Shown here: positions 16,101 through 23,871 of the stretch, piece after piece
How the letters are laid out: each line of letters starts with the position of its first letter
Numbering within the stretch: the stretch's first letter is position 1
Assembly (NCBI GenBank): GCA_043819035.1
Contig: JBDRFD010000013.1
Span: 1-39,737, forward strand
Direction: 5' to 3'
Source of the DNA: UBA2144 sp043819035
GTDB lineage: Bacteria > Patescibacteriota > Gracilibacteria > Peribacterales > Peribacteraceae
Length of the DNA: 39,737 bases
Position numbers and translations under genes: made by a program
Notes under the pieces: model-generated
Told to the model about the DNA's origin: nothing
The model's input: only the letters and a program-made list of their open reading frames with translations
Databases searched by the model: none

Positions 16101-18967
16101 AGTTTGGGGGTGGAAGCGTTGCACAATCCATGAACGATGGGAGTTTCAGCATGAATGTTTCCAGTGGAGTCTATCTCGTCGAAGCGACCATACCGGGCAT
16201 GCCGTTCTCAAACATGGCTGATGTAACGGTTGTTTCCGATTCAGGAAACTCTGCTACAGATCACAACACCACAGCGGATATCTACAGTAATGGAGTTTTG
16301 ATCGTCAATGACGGGGATAGAGACGGCGATGATATTGTTCTCAAGATTGCAAAAGGAGGACGATCCATAGCCGGTCGTGTTCTGGATGAATCTGGGAATT
16401 CCATTGCGTATGCGCATGTGATGGCGGAACAGGTGGATGGCTCCGGTAATCCAAACGGACGGTTTGCAGATAGCCCCACTGATTCCACAGGGAATTTTAC
16501 GCTCTACGTTGCGCCGGGAACGTGGGAAATCAGAGGATTTGCTCCGGGGTATGGTGAACTCCCCACGCTCACAGTGACTGTGACGGATCAGAACCTTAGT
16601 GGTCAAAACCTGCAGGCGTCATCAGGTGATTATGGTACGGTTACAGGTTCTGTTCTAAAGGGGGGTGTCGGGCAGGTCGGAGCCTTTGTAGGTATTTGGG
16701 GATCCAGTGGAGGAAATAGTACTGCTACAGATGACAGCGGTAACTTTACCTTGAAAGTGCGTGCAGGGAACAATTATACCATCGATGGATTTCTACCGGG
16801 TGTTGGCAAACTTACACCTCTTACAGATATCACCGTGACAGCAGGTGAGACGCTCGGAAATCAGAATATTACCATTGGCGCACAGGGGACGATTCAAGTG
16901 ACCCTTACAGGAGTTACGGATGCGTTTGTAAAAGCAACTGATTCGAACGGTCGCGGAAACCAGACAGGGGGGAATACCACTGCAGGTGTGTATTCCATTT
17001 CTGTGCCGGCTGGTACCTATACCGTGCAAGCGCACAGCCCCGGATACGGACTTCTCGGTACGCAGGCGAATGTTTCTGTGACAGCGGGTGCAACGACGGA
17101 GGTGACCTTCGCTCCCGCTACAGTGTATCGAGTTGTAGGATCTGTGACTTCTACTTCGGACGTCTGCAAGAACGGTGTTGCAATATTTATGAAGGATACT
17201 ACGAACGGGCGCTTCATTGATGCACAGACAAGCGCTACTGGGGGATATGTGATAAGTGTTCCCAATGGTACGTATACCATTTCCGCAGGCAGGCCAGGAT
17301 GCGTGGATAGCGCTGCACCATCTACCGTAACAGTAAGCAGTGCAGACGTTTCAGTTGCAGCACGCACACTTAGTGCTGCGACTGCAACCATTGCCGGGCG
17401 TGTGACACTCTCAAACACCGGAGTTACTATTCCAACGATGGTGATGGCACAGAATTCCAATGGGAATTTTATGTTCGAAGAAGTTGAAACCACACTGAGT
17501 GGCGGGGGGAATAATTTCACGATGACTGTTACACCCGGATCATGGACGGTCACCGCACGGTCGGATGGATATACTGCTGCATCCACATCGGTTACAGCAG
17601 TCTCCGGGTCTACTGTGACCGCAAACCAAACACTCACTGCAATTTCTGGTTACACGCGCAAAGATCGCAAGACTTCCACGCTCACACCTTCTCGTGGAGG
17701 GTTTATACGTGATGAGAACATCGGTAATGGTTTTGAAATTAATTTCCCCGCGGGGGCACTTGGCAGTGCAACGGATGCTGCGTCTGTGGCGACAAAGGAA
17801 ACAACAGCAATTGCTTCCTCAACAACCACCACCACCATTATTGGTGGTAAAGGGTATGAAATTACTCCCAAGGCAGCAAATGGACAGAAGATTACGACAC
17901 TCTCTTCTTCTAATGGTGCCGGAGTAACCGTCACAATTCCATATACGGAGTCTGATGTGACGGCTGCAGGAGTGACAGAAGCCGGCCTGATGCTCATGGT
18001 GTGGTCAGATGACAAGCAGGATTGGGAACCAATCTCGACTACAGTGGATACTACGAACAATACATTGACAGCCAATGTAACCCACTTCTCCACGTTCGGT
18101 GCGGGTGGGACTTCTACCAGCAGCAGCTCGAGTCCCGGAAGCCCCTCTTCGAGTCCATCAGCAGCCGCTTCTTCTGCATCTGGTGGAGGAGGCCGTCGTG
18201 GTGGTCCGGATTACACAATGTTTGGGCGATCAGTTTCTGCGGTACATGAGGCGGCGGGAATTATGACGTCTGATGAAATGGCGAAGGCGGAAGTGCAGCC
18301 GGGAGCCAAACTTAAGATGATGATTGCAGATCGGGAAGTCGAATTCGGTGACGTCCCTGCTGATGCATGGTTTGCTGGCCCGGTTGCAAAGATTCTCATC
18401 AAAGGCATTGCCTCCGGGTACAAAGATGAACAGGGAAATCCCAAGGGCGAATTTGGACCGGCGAATAATATCACGTATGCAGAGATAGCCAAGATGGCAC
18501 TCAAGGCTTCCGGAAGAAGTGCACCGGAAGATGGCAGCGGTGCACCGCCCTTTAATGCTTCTGCAATTGGCCACTGGTCGGCAGGGTATGTGCAGCTTGC
18601 AGAAGATCTAGGACTCTCGGTCTATGTTGGTGGTTCCAATGTACGCTTCGCAGCGAAACGTGGTGCGGTGGTACAGACAATCCTCGAGGCGATTGGTGTT
18701 CCCATTCAATCGCGACAGGAGCTTGAACGATCGATTGATGAAGAGACGGGGGAGGAAGTGGTCACCGCAATGAATCGTTACAAGGATCTTCCGCCGAACC
18801 ACAAGTACTCAGATGCGATCTACACCGCAACACACTTGGGAATAATTACAGGGGATACTGATGAAGAGGGGAATCGTGTGATGACTGTGCGTGCGGATGA
18901 CCCAATCAACCGCGCGGAGGTGTCGAAGATCTTTGCGGAGCTGATGGGGGAGGGGCTGGTGAAATAG
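13136..18967 (+). CDS. Giant secreted surface protein with Ig-like, CNA/carboxypeptidase-like repeats and C-terminal SLH domains
   Basis: 1943 aa. Signal peptide at residues 1-28 (MYLPCTLFCLLLVAAKVSA). The N-terminal third carries Big_5/SbsA-type Ig-like domains (VPRAGGTMPINGKIRVYFDP; QNNSTGVDRALYDMSIGFND). From about residue 740 to 1500 there are repeated carboxypeptidase-regulatory/CNA-B-like beta domains (ISGWVLDGAGTAIPNAFV; IAGRVLDESGNSIAYAHVMA; YTVQAHSPGYGLLG). A ZU5-like domain follows at about 1505-1655 (GFEINFPAGALG, then VTHFSTFG), then a Ser/Pro/Gly linker (1658-1690). SLH repeats from about 1737 (FGDVPADAWFAGPVAKILIK; YKDLPPNHKYSDAIYTATHL; INRAEVSKIFAELMG) should bind the cell envelope. 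It is probably an S-layer or adhesion protein. No Shine-Dalgarno box precedes the ATG; a long inverted repeat follows the stop. Confidence 0.85.
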   Translation: MEKKNFVRMYLPCTLFCLLLVAAKVSAFLPTTGGPPDGQQNIPIDALIDRQFDRPFTNSTVNTTNVHLKTNTGNVSGGAPTGGNLCDNIIISGGDRLICEHLPLDPETWYTFTITTGVQTSTGYALPADITYEYRTSDFGGAVGEYVSPPTIDSSVPRAGGTMPINGKIRVYFDPGGSGTGTTMKTVGAGSVFDLESVKLKAAVNGQPSGANMLACSSTGADVANPTDCNMAWNATNKELIITPGKKAPAGTVDSTGGSTITAGASYILIIEGPSGGGWSGVGGVRNSEDMPMMDQYYWANFTAAATDNTGPDVQGTYPQNNSTGVDRALYDMSIGFNDALDPATVSGGSIRFYCEDNDGNGGNGCNAGTDGWDANDTEITTIFVDYDTAERSAIVSPSSLFAASTKYYVRVTSDVKDIVGNRFDGDTVTVGNQAEVIAFTTSANINGGVSDTDKPQLMYANADNFSIAATFSEPMKFDAAANLLDRPSTGPNDVNNLNNWAVESPPGSPASLMGKSIFYDPKNLTLTIEGFSLPPNQTVRIKAQTATGAIYIKDLSGNAVSDTGSGNLADATVQSVQDSGGQLGPGAHSGEFDFFSFGMKPVMVFPRTALAGATSNYEVEFPADTAIPAGGTIVLTFPQGFSFLADGGSTECQDALTTLENSDLNGPSQGTITIASIVCSAPARTVTITTGGAATMAGDRVRFILQGITNSTVPKDFSTNGYSVDIKTKNTQLGLLESKTSMPFFLTTPGTQHIHGTIYNDSGAGGGTANNKTQDGGEPGVANVQVCLGGMVGFSCQNTSSTGALFFNQLSNGYYHINIPPLTAGSFVGGPFYRDLELTGGSSVDDANFALRAADYNINVTVSGIPANTDLDVFAFNPTDFAAGGNVVRPITYVDSSETVALPVGAGTWEVGVGPWMPKDRGLGMQQVPTFTFVPPRPQQVSVVDGNVAVTFALESASMTISGWVLDGAGTAIPNAFVMARPAVLSEKFGGGSVAQSMNDGSFSMNVSSGVYLVEATIPGMPFSNMADVTVVSDSGNSATDHNTTADIYSNGVLIVNDGDRDGDDIVLKIAKGGRSIAGRVLDESGNSIAYAHVMAEQVDGSGNPNGRFADSPTDSTGNFTLYVAPGTWEIRGFAPGYGELPTLTVTVTDQNLSGQNLQASSGDYGTVTGSVLKGGVGQVGAFVGIWGSSGGNSTATDDSGNFTLKVRAGNNYTIDGFLPGVGKLTPLTDITVTAGETLGNQNITIGAQGTIQVTLTGVTDAFVKATDSNGRGNQTGGNTTAGVYSISVPAGTYTVQAHSPGYGLLGTQANVSVTAGATTEVTFAPATVYRVVGSVTSTSDVCKNGVAIFMKDTTNGRFIDAQTSATGGYVISVPNGTYTISAGRPGCVDSAAPSTVTVSSADVSVAARTLSAATATIAGRVTLSNTGVTIPTMVMAQNSNGNFMFEEVETTLSGGGNNFTMTVTPGSWTVTARSDGYTAASTSVTAVSGSTVTANQTLTAISGYTRKDRKTSTLTPSRGGFIRDENIGNGFEINFPAGALGSATDAASVATKETTAIASSTTTTTIIGGKGYEITPKAANGQKITTLSSSNGAGVTVTIPYTESDVTAAGVTEAGLMLMVWSDDKQDWEPISTTVDTTNNTLTANVTHFSTFGAGGTSTSSSSSPGSPSSSPSAAASSASGGGGRRGGPDYTMFGRSVSAVHEAAGIMTSDEMAKAEVQPGAKLKMMIADREVEFGDVPADAWFAGPVAKILIKGIASGYKDEQGNPKGEFGPANNITYAEIAKMALKASGRSAPEDGSGAPPFNASAIGHWSAGYVQLAEDLGLSVYVGGSNVRFAAKRGAVVQTILEAIGVPIQSRQELERSIDEETGEEVVTAMNRYKDLPPNHKYSDAIYTATHLGIITGDTDEEGNRVMTVRADDPINRAEVSKIFAELMGEGLVK

Positions 18968-19065
18968 GAAACGGCGAATGAATGAGGACAAGAAGGAAAT
19001 CTAAGAAACCAAGGAATACTCCTTGGTTTCTTAGGATTCTTTGTTCTCATTCATTCGCCGTTTCC
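18967..19065. terminator. Long inverted repeat after the surface-protein gene, likely terminator
   Basis: The outer 20-bp arms GGAAACGGCGAATGAATGAG and CTCATTCATTCGCCGTTTCC are exact reverse complements. The inner 15-bp arms CTAAGAAACCAAGGA and TCCTTGGTTTCTTAG are also exact, with a short unpaired stretch between and a 4-base loop. The stem starts at the last base of the stop codon and ends just before the tRNA promoter. It has no strong U tract, so it may be a termination or processing hairpin, or a small mobile palindrome. Confidence 0.7.
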
Positions 19066-19066
19066 T

Positions 19067-19094
19067 TTGCACAGGGTTAGTTCCTCCTTATACT
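19067..19094 (+). promoter_or_regulatory. Promoter of the tRNA-Glu gene
   Basis: TTGCAC (19067-19072), a 16-bp spacer, then TATACT (19089-19094), about 10 bp before the mature tRNA 5' end. The -10 box, but not the -35 box, is duplicated at the right end of the element (33609-33614). Confidence 0.65.
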
Positions 19095-19166
19095 TCTCTT
19101 TGTGGCCCGTTCGTCTAGTGGTTAGGACGCAAGGTTCTCATCCTTGTAACAGGGGTTCGATTCCCC
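19084..19166. repeat. Left copy of the 83-bp direct repeat (putative attL)
   Basis: This stretch, from CTCCTTATACTTCT through the tRNA T-loop to GATTCCCC, recurs at 33604-33686 with a single mismatch (19098 C against 33618 T). The copies bracket a 14.5-kb region with a site-specific recombinase at its left edge and a rolling-circle initiator inside, as expected for attachment sites of an integrated element. Confidence 0.8.
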
Positions 19167-19178
19167 TACGGGCTACCA
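19104..19178 (+). tRNA. tRNA-Glu (anticodon CTC)
   Basis: Cloverleaf: acceptor GGCCCGT/ACGGGCT (G1-U72 wobble), D arm with TAGTGGTTAGGA, anticodon stem CAAGG/CCTTG around loop TTCTCAT (anticodon CTC), T arm AGGGG TTCGATT CCCCT, discriminator A and an encoded CCA. All stems pair. The 3' half is also read antisense as the C-terminus of the recombinase gene at 19138-20703. Confidence 0.95.
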
Positions 19179-20703
19179 AACTTGAATCACCATTCTCAAC
19201 ACCCTGCAAAGCCGCATACACAAGCGAAACATGTGGTGTTCGTTTGCCGTCCAGCGAGTCGTAGTGAATTCCTTCGGGAAACGTCATGTACTGGAAGCGA
19301 TATTGGGCTTCCACTGGCGATTTTCTCCAGAGTTCGTCAGCAGTTTTTAGGTAGGTGCAGCAGCGATCAAGAACCTCTGTTTTGTTAACCTTGAGAAAGG
19401 TTGGTTTCTCTTTGGGATTTTTCAATGCAGATAGCTTCTGTTCCGTTGTTGTGTAGTCTCGTTTCAGCTGCTCCACCAACGTAGTATTATCCGCACACTG
19501 TTTCATCAATTGGACGATATCAGTCTGCTCTTTCTGCAACACTGCTTCCTGTTCTTTGGTGTCGCCAGATGAACGCTGGATATTCTCAATTTTCTTCGCC
19601 CACGCTTCCTCAACGATTGCCCGAAAAAGACGCAACACGCCATCCGCAGGAGTCATGTCCTGTAATTTCTCGCGGTACAGTGTATGTGTTTCTTCCGTGG
19701 GCACTCTGAACTCGCACTGTGGATTCGGGCAATCGTAGTAATAGTACCTTTTTCCCGATTTTCCGATGCTGGGATAGCCACGGCACGGCACACCACAAGA
19801 ACGGCATCTCAGAAACCGACGAAGAGGAAAGCTACGGTGCTTCTGTACTCGCTTCGGTGCAGTTGGTGTTCTACCTCGATTGGCCAGCACGTCTTGCAAC
19901 TCTTTCCACTGCGCAGCTGTGATAGTTCCATCAAACTTGGCTTTGATGATCTTTCCATCTGTCCATTGTTCCTGCATTAAACCTCCATACACAGGATTCC
20001 GACAGATTTTCTCCCACGTCTGCACTGAGATCGGTTTACCATTTCTGCTCACAAAGCCTCCATCACGTAACCATCTTGCCACCTCAGAGAGTGTGTACGC
20101 GCCTGTCAGCTGTTTGTGCAAACCTTCATGGAGCAAGTTCCACTGCTTTTCATCTGGTGTTCTCTGGAGCACAGGACGGCGTTTCTGTTCACCATCCACA
20201 TTGGTAAGCTTCTTGACATTCACAAAGCCTGTCGGAGCAGGACGGCACCAGTACCCCTGCGATGTTAATCGCTTCTCAGCACCAATTGTGCGGTCAACGC
20301 GTACCCGATTCTCAAAGCGTGCATTGAGTGCCAGCCACCCTTCCATCATTTCACCCATTGCCGTGTCCTCCAGTGGCTCCGTAGCAGACTCCAGTGAGAT
20401 GTCATAGGTACTCAATACCTGTTTGAGATTATAATAGTCATGGAGCCCACCACGAGAGAAGCGATCAACTTTCCAGATCACCACAGCATTCACTTTTTTG
20501 TGATGCTTGGCGCAATACTCCAGCACTTCTTCAAACTCCTTTCGCTTATGCGTACCACTCGCTGACTCGGCAAACTCAAATTCTTTACAGATTGTGTATC
20601 CTTTCTGCTCACAATATCGTTTGTTCTGCTCACGCTGTACATTGATACTCTCACCTTCCAGTTGTTTCTTTGTAGATACCCGAAGAATGGAGACAGCGTT
20701 CAT
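19138..20703 (-). CDS. Large serine recombinase (site-specific integrase)
   Basis: 521 aa from the ATG at 20703 (MNAVSILRVSTKKQ). The N-terminal resolvase domain has the catalytic Ser10 in ILRVSTKKQ and the DRFSRGG motif. The recombinase domain follows (GFVNVKK, SRNGKPISVQTWEKICRNPV, YGGLMQEQW), then a zinc ribbon (LRCRSCGVPCRG, YYDCPNPQCEF) and a coiled coil (about 370-450). The last 12 or so residues, VARRGIEPLLQG, are the antisense of tRNA-Glu and the stop lies within its anticodon region, so integration at the tRNA supplies the end of the gene. Role: integration and excision of the 19.1-33.7 kb element. It follows a 53-aa ORF by 7 bp, in an apparent operon with rep. Large serine recombinases usually prefer non-tRNA sites, so this target is notable. 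Confidence 0.93.
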   Translation of the reverse strand: MNAVSILRVSTKKQLEGESINVQREQNKRYCEQKGYTICKEFEFAESASGTHKRKEFEEVLEYCAKHHKKVNAVVIWKVDRFSRGGLHDYYNLKQVLSTYDISLESATEPLEDTAMGEMMEGWLALNARFENRVRVDRTIGAEKRLTSQGYWCRPAPTGFVNVKKLTNVDGEQKRRPVLQRTPDEKQWNLLHEGLHKQLTGAYTLSEVARWLRDGGFVSRNGKPISVQTWEKICRNPVYGGLMQEQWTDGKIIKAKFDGTITAAQWKELQDVLANRGRTPTAPKRVQKHRSFPLRRFLRCRSCGVPCRGYPSIGKSGKRYYYYDCPNPQCEFRVPTEETHTLYREKLQDMTPADGVLRLFRAIVEEAWAKKIENIQRSSGDTKEQEAVLQKEQTDIVQLMKQCADNTTLVEQLKRDYTTTEQKLSALKNPKEKPTFLKVNKTEVLDRCCTYLKTADELWRKSPVEAQYRFQYMTFPEGIHYDSLDGKRTPHVSLVYAALQGVENGDSSLVARRGIEPLLQG

Positions 20704-20710
20704 AGGAGAG

Positions 20711-20872
20711 CTAAGATACCAAGTCAGAAGAGTCAGCACAATCTTCAAATACTACATCGAGTGTAATTTCGGCAATGACTGTCAGTTGTTTAATAAGAAG
20801 CTGTACCTGCTCATCACTAAAATGCTTGCCATCATCACCAAGCAGCCGACGTGCATCATTCGCAGCCAGCAT
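20711..20872 (-). CDS. Small acidic ORF between rep and recombinase, 53 aa
   Basis: Product MLAANDARRLLGDDGKHFSD, then EQVQLLIKQLTVIAEITLDV, ending in an acidic tail. The ATG lies inside the end of the rep gene (17-bp overlap) and the stop is 7 bp before the recombinase start, so the three genes are packed like an operon. It looks helical with no membrane segment. It is unrecognised; its position fits a small regulator or accessory factor for replication or recombination. Confidence 0.6.
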   Translation of the reverse strand: MLAANDARRLLGDDGKHFSDEQVQLLIKQLTVIAEITLDVVFEDCADSSDLVS

Positions 20873-22100
20873 ATTGCACTTCGGGAGGAGGTTTGATGTG
20901 TGTCAACTCTTCGCAGATTGTGTTCAGTTCTTCTAAACCCAGTGACACACGTTCGGCTAAATTCACGCCACGGCTACGGTATTGCCAGAGTGCAGGCATG
21001 TTAGAGAGGCGGTCTTTGGTCAATTTTCGGTTTTTCACCTCCCACGGACCAAAACCACGATCTCGCATAGCAAGACACACAAACTCTGCAATAGCCCACT
21101 TGCAGTATTTTCCATCGAGCTTCTTAAGGAATAGCCCAAGCTGTACTTCGATATCCAAAGACTGCTCAAGATCAATCTCATACTCACGACATGCACCTCG
21201 CATCTCCACTTCAACTCTGGTAATCGGCGGTGAATAATCGAAGTAGTCAGGGAACAAGTCTTCCTTGCTCGGCTTGTTGCGCTTCTTGTCTTCCTTTGTA
21301 ATCTCCAGTGACTTGTTATAGATACGCGCCTGCCAGTCCACAGGTGTCGTTCCGTAGTAAATTGTCTCAACCTGAGAGAGAGATTTATCAGCACTAAAGA
21401 AACTAAATTTTTTCGCCTTATCCGGTGACAAAATCTCAACACCATGCAACACATCAACTGTTTCAACATGCCAAATATCAGCACAAACATCTAAACGAGA
21501 TATGGAATGAAGAACGCGGCTATGACGAATATCCTCTCTAATCAAACCAAAAACATCATCAAGAATAACTAGCCCCAATCGCACAGCACAAAAAAACGCA
21601 CCGTAAAAACTAAGACGGTAATCGTACTTGTATCCCAGATTCAACTTAAGAAGGCTATCTTCACAGACTTCTTCAATCGCGAAAAGATTATGTCTGCCCA
21701 GTTTAAAATACAGAGTACGAATGCCCTTTCGTTTTTCTGACAGTGTTTTAATCAGCTTAAGCTCAGAGTCTGCCCAAGTGATCTCGTCGTCTTCGGTACC
21801 AAATAGCAGACCGATAAAACCCAAGGATTTTGTATCCGTCTCATGTACAAGAGCAAGAAGATTAAGAACCAGATAATCAGCTCCAAAATACAGAAGTTCT
21901 GGAGTTACTCCCCCAACATTGTTTAGTTGGGGAAGTAATTCACCTGAATTCGTTTCCTTGTGATGCGAAGCATCTACATTCAGCCCCTCATCCGACTCGG
22001 CAATGCCGTCGTCGGATGCGGGGCTAGATGTCTGAATATCAGATTCTTCCGCATTATGCGAAGAAGAATTATTGCCGATGTTGTCATTTAAAAAAGACAC
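20856..22100 (-). CDS. Rep_trans-like rolling-circle replication initiator
   Basis: 414 aa. The first 65 residues are polar and low-complexity. The catalytic core resembles the Rep_trans family (RstA and pT181-type initiators), which nick one strand at the double-strand origin through a tyrosine. ISRLDVCADIW (residues 200-210) is the R-x-D...D motif; VETIYYGTTPVDWQARIYNK (244-263) is the YxG...RIYDK-type block; and PITRVEVEMRG (292-302) matches the R-x-E-x-E-x-R block. I could not decide which Tyr is catalytic. The N-terminal coding region contains two strong hairpins that may be the origin. It is first in the rep / 53-aa ORF / recombinase operon. Together these suggest an integrative plasmid that replicates as a circle. 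Confidence 0.75.
   Translation of the reverse strand: MSFLNDNIGNNSSSHNAEESDIQTSSPASDDGIAESDEGLNVDASHHKETNSGELLPQLNNVGGVTPELLYFGADYLVLNLLALVHETDTKSLGFIGLLFGTEDDEITWADSELKLIKTLSEKRKGIRTLYFKLGRHNLFAIEEVCEDSLLKLNLGYKYDYRLSFYGAFFCAVRLGLVILDDVFGLIREDIRHSRVLHSISRLDVCADIWHVETVDVLHGVEILSPDKAKKFSFFSADKSLSQVETIYYGTTPVDWQARIYNKSLEITKEDKKRNKPSKEDLFPDYFDYSPPITRVEVEMRGACREYEIDLEQSLDIEVQLGLFLKKLDGKYCKWAIAEFVCLAMRDRGFGPWEVKNRKLTKDRLSNMPALWQYRSRGVNLAERVSLGLEELNTICEELTHIKPPPEVQYAGCE
21905..21937. other. Hairpin inside rep, candidate double-strand origin (a)
   Basis: TTACTCCCCCAAC, loop ATTGTTTA, then GTTGGGGAAGTAA: a 13-bp stem with one mismatch, within the 5' part of the rep coding sequence. In pT181-type replicons the nick site lies in such a hairpin inside rep. 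Placement is suggestive; no nick site is proven. Confidence 0.45.
21982..22025. other. Hairpin inside rep, candidate double-strand origin (b) or inserted palindrome
   Basis: AGCCCCTCATCCGAC and GTCGGATGCGGGGCT pair over 15 bp with one mismatch, around a loop that itself forms CGGCAATGCCG. It is much more GC-rich than the gene around it. It encodes the polar tract SPASDDGIAESDEGL, so it may be either an origin structure or an in-frame palindromic insertion. Confidence 0.5.
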
Positions 22101-22370
22101 ACGAACAGAGGGTAAAAACTCTGTTTGCGTCGGTATCGAGGATTTTCTTCCCCCTCAGTCTTAGGAGCCACTTGGCTCTACCATGTTTCAGGTGCTGAAG
22201 GTCGGGGCATTTCTCCGTAAGTGAGCGACCATCTAGCTATCCCTCCCAAATGGGTACAGGAGCTACAAACTTAGTTAGAAATAAAAGAGCATCTCACATG
22301 AGACTATCTCAAATGTACTACTTCGATTTTCGACATGCAAGGATTGACTCGAGTCGATTTTAAAAAGCTT
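22101..22370. other. Intergenic region upstream of rep
   Basis: 270 bp without a convincing gene. It holds short hairpins (ACAGAGGGTAAAAACTCTGT; GGAGCCACTTGGCTC) and several pyrimidine-rich stretches. It must contain the rep promoter and may carry a single-strand origin or a copy-control RNA, but I see nothing decisive. Confidence 0.35.
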
Positions 22371-22634
22371 CTATTTGTGGTTCTTTTGCCTTCTGTGCAA
22401 TATATAGACATACAAAAGAGCAGCAAAAGCAACCAACAGAAGAGCAATCCAAGCAATAGGATATGAGGCAGTTTGTGCAGATGAATGCAGCTGATCTGTT
22501 GGATAATATGAATCAGCATCTTTGGTGCCTACCCATTGAAATGTCGATATAGATGCAAGACCTCCAACGGATGTTCCACAAAAAACAAGTGCTGCCAGTG
22601 CTAAGCCAGTGATGCCAAATTTATTTTGTTTCAT
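22371..22634 (-). CDS. Small membrane protein, 87 aa
   Basis: Starts MKQNKFGITGLALAALVFCG: a signal-like N-terminal hydrophobic segment, a polar extracytoplasmic stretch (residues 32-57, VGTKDADSYYPTDQLHSSAQ), then a second membrane helix (IAWIALLLVAFAALLYVYIL) and a basic tail HRRQKNHK. The topology is like a small sorted or anchored exported protein, but no LPxTG is present. It has a consensus promoter whose expected start site falls on the ATG, so the mRNA should be leaderless. It is divergent from the XRE-type regulator gene at 22699 and could be controlled by it. Function unknown. Confidence 0.65.
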   Translation of the reverse strand: MKQNKFGITGLALAALVFCGTSVGGLASISTFQWVGTKDADSYYPTDQLHSSAQTASYPIAWIALLLVAFAALLYVYILHRRQKNHK

Positions 22635-22640
22635 CTAACT

Positions 22641-22669
22641 ATTATACACATTCTATGGATAGTGGTCAA
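22641..22669 (-). promoter_or_regulatory. Near-consensus promoter giving a leaderless transcript
   Basis: On the minus strand TTGACC (22669-22664), a 17-bp spacer, then TATAAT (22646-22641). The ATG of the 87-aa gene begins 6 bp after the -10 box, so transcription should start at or next to the start codon. Confidence 0.75.
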
Positions 22670-22698
22670 TAGAAGGTGTCCTCTAGAAACTGTCGAGT

Positions 22699-22914
22699 AT
22701 GAGCAAAGAGATTCGCATTCGTCTTGGTGATCATATTCGCTTCCTTAGAAAGAAGCACAATTTAACCCAAGAGGAATTGGCACGTAGAGCAGGTATTAGT
22801 ACAAACTATTTGCAAAACCTTGAAGGCAAGAAGCCCAAAACCGCTAGTGTTGTAACTTTGGAGAAATTGGCAAAGGGTTTTGATATTTCGTTGGCAAAAC
22901 TGATGAAATTCTAG
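22699..22914 (+). CDS. XRE/Cro-C1 family HTH regulator, 71 aa
   Basis: MSKEIRIRLGDHIRFLRKKH followed by NLTQEELARRAGISTNYLQNLE is a textbook five-helix Cro/C1 DNA-binding domain covering the whole protein; recognition helix around ISTNYLQNLEGKKPKTASVV. No sensor domain is attached. It is divergent from the 87-aa membrane protein gene with 64 bp between starts, and 21 bp upstream of a co-directional membrane protein gene. It is probably the repressor that controls the divergent promoter and perhaps the element's excision or replication genes. No Shine-Dalgarno box is visible. Confidence 0.88.
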   Translation: MSKEIRIRLGDHIRFLRKKHNLTQEELARRAGISTNYLQNLEGKKPKTASVVTLEKLAKGFDISLAKLMKF

Positions 22915-22935
22915 ATTAGTGGTACCCTATATACT

Positions 22936-23379
22936 ATGAGATCCATATTATTAACAATAGTGCGCATCACAATCATCTTTATTTGTACTGTTGCAATCTC
23001 TTTCGCACTCATAGCCTTTTTGCGTGCCCATATTGAGCTGGATTCTTCTATCAGCAGTATCAATTTTATTTGGCAAATTGTGTTACTTGGATTTGTAGCA
23101 GGAGCAGCCATGTTTACCATTCCAAAAAGCAATGCTTTGAGCACAAGACAAACTCAAAATTTGTTTCTATCTGGATGCTGCACGACTGCAAGTAGCGCAA
23201 TTATACTAATTGGTTTCTGTATTATATTCATGGGTGCCGAATGGCAACTACCACTTATCCAAAACACAGGTGGCCTCATTGCCGATTCAGGTATCGTCTT
23301 AATGTGTTGGGGAATTTCGATGGCAGCACTGGAACTTATCGGAGTGATATTTGCAGCAGCACGGAAATTTTATCAATGA
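22936..23379 (+). CDS. Four-helix membrane protein, 147 aa
   Basis: Membrane segments at about residues 5-27, 45-65 (WQIVLLGFVAGAAMFTI), 78-98 and 112-138. Polar loops are short, with no enzyme motif. Starts 21 bp after the XRE regulator and is likely co-transcribed. It is unrecognised; on a mobile element it could be an exclusion, immunity or envelope-modifying protein, but nothing in the sequence says so. Upstream sequence has TATACT directly before the ATG and no Shine-Dalgarno box. Confidence 0.6.
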   Translation: MRSILLTIVRITIIFICTVAISFALIAFLRAHIELDSSISSINFIWQIVLLGFVAGAAMFTIPKSNALSTRQTQNLFLSGCCTTASSAIILIGFCIIFMGAEWQLPLIQNTGGLIADSGIVLMCWGISMAALELIGVIFAAARKFYQ

Positions 23380-23385
23380 GATTTA

Positions 23386-23871
23386 TCAGAAAGACTTCCG
23401 ATAAAACCCCATTACCAAAAAAGATATCAATATAAAAAAGCTGATAAATCCAAAGTTACAAGTAGACACCAATGTCCAATTCTCTCCACACCTATCGATA
23501 CCCCAATTTGCTATAAGCAACCATAAATGCGAAAAAACTACAATAAGTGCTGCGAGAATACCTATAAAAGACCAATCTACAGCACTATCAAAATGATAAT
23601 CCGCAGACTTTGGAGAAATGCGTATTCCATCTATATTCCCCTGTCCTGCAGATTTATACTGAGCAGCAGTACAAACAATGAACATAAAAAATTGCAACAA
23701 TGCATATCCAAATACTATCTTTGCTCCGACATCCAAAACACCAAAGATAGTCCATGTTCGAAGTTCATTTGGTGCATAAAAAAGAACAACAATAAAAAAG
23801 GAAATTAGACCGAATGATATAGTGATCCGTGTGCGATCTAGTTCCTGCTGTTCTTTTGAAAGTGGCTTCAT
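23386..23871 (-). CDS. Membrane protein, 161 aa
   Basis: Starts at the ATG at 23871 (MKPLSKEQQELDRTRITISF), which overlaps the stop of the short upstream ORF as ATGA; a TATAAT box lies 6 bp before it. Four predicted membrane segments: 18-36, 46-72, 100-122 and 140-157. A loop between the second and third segments is polar (YKSAGQGNIDGIRISPKSAD). Unrecognised. It is convergent with the gene at 22936-23379, only 6 bp apart. Confidence 0.6.
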   Translation of the reverse strand: MKPLSKEQQELDRTRITISFGLISFFIVVLFYAPNELRTWTIFGVLDVGAKIVFGYALLQFFMFIVCTAAQYKSAGQGNIDGIRISPKSADYHFDSAVDWSFIGILAALIVVFSHLWLLIANWGIDRCGENWTLVSTCNFGFISFFILISFLVMGFYRKSF

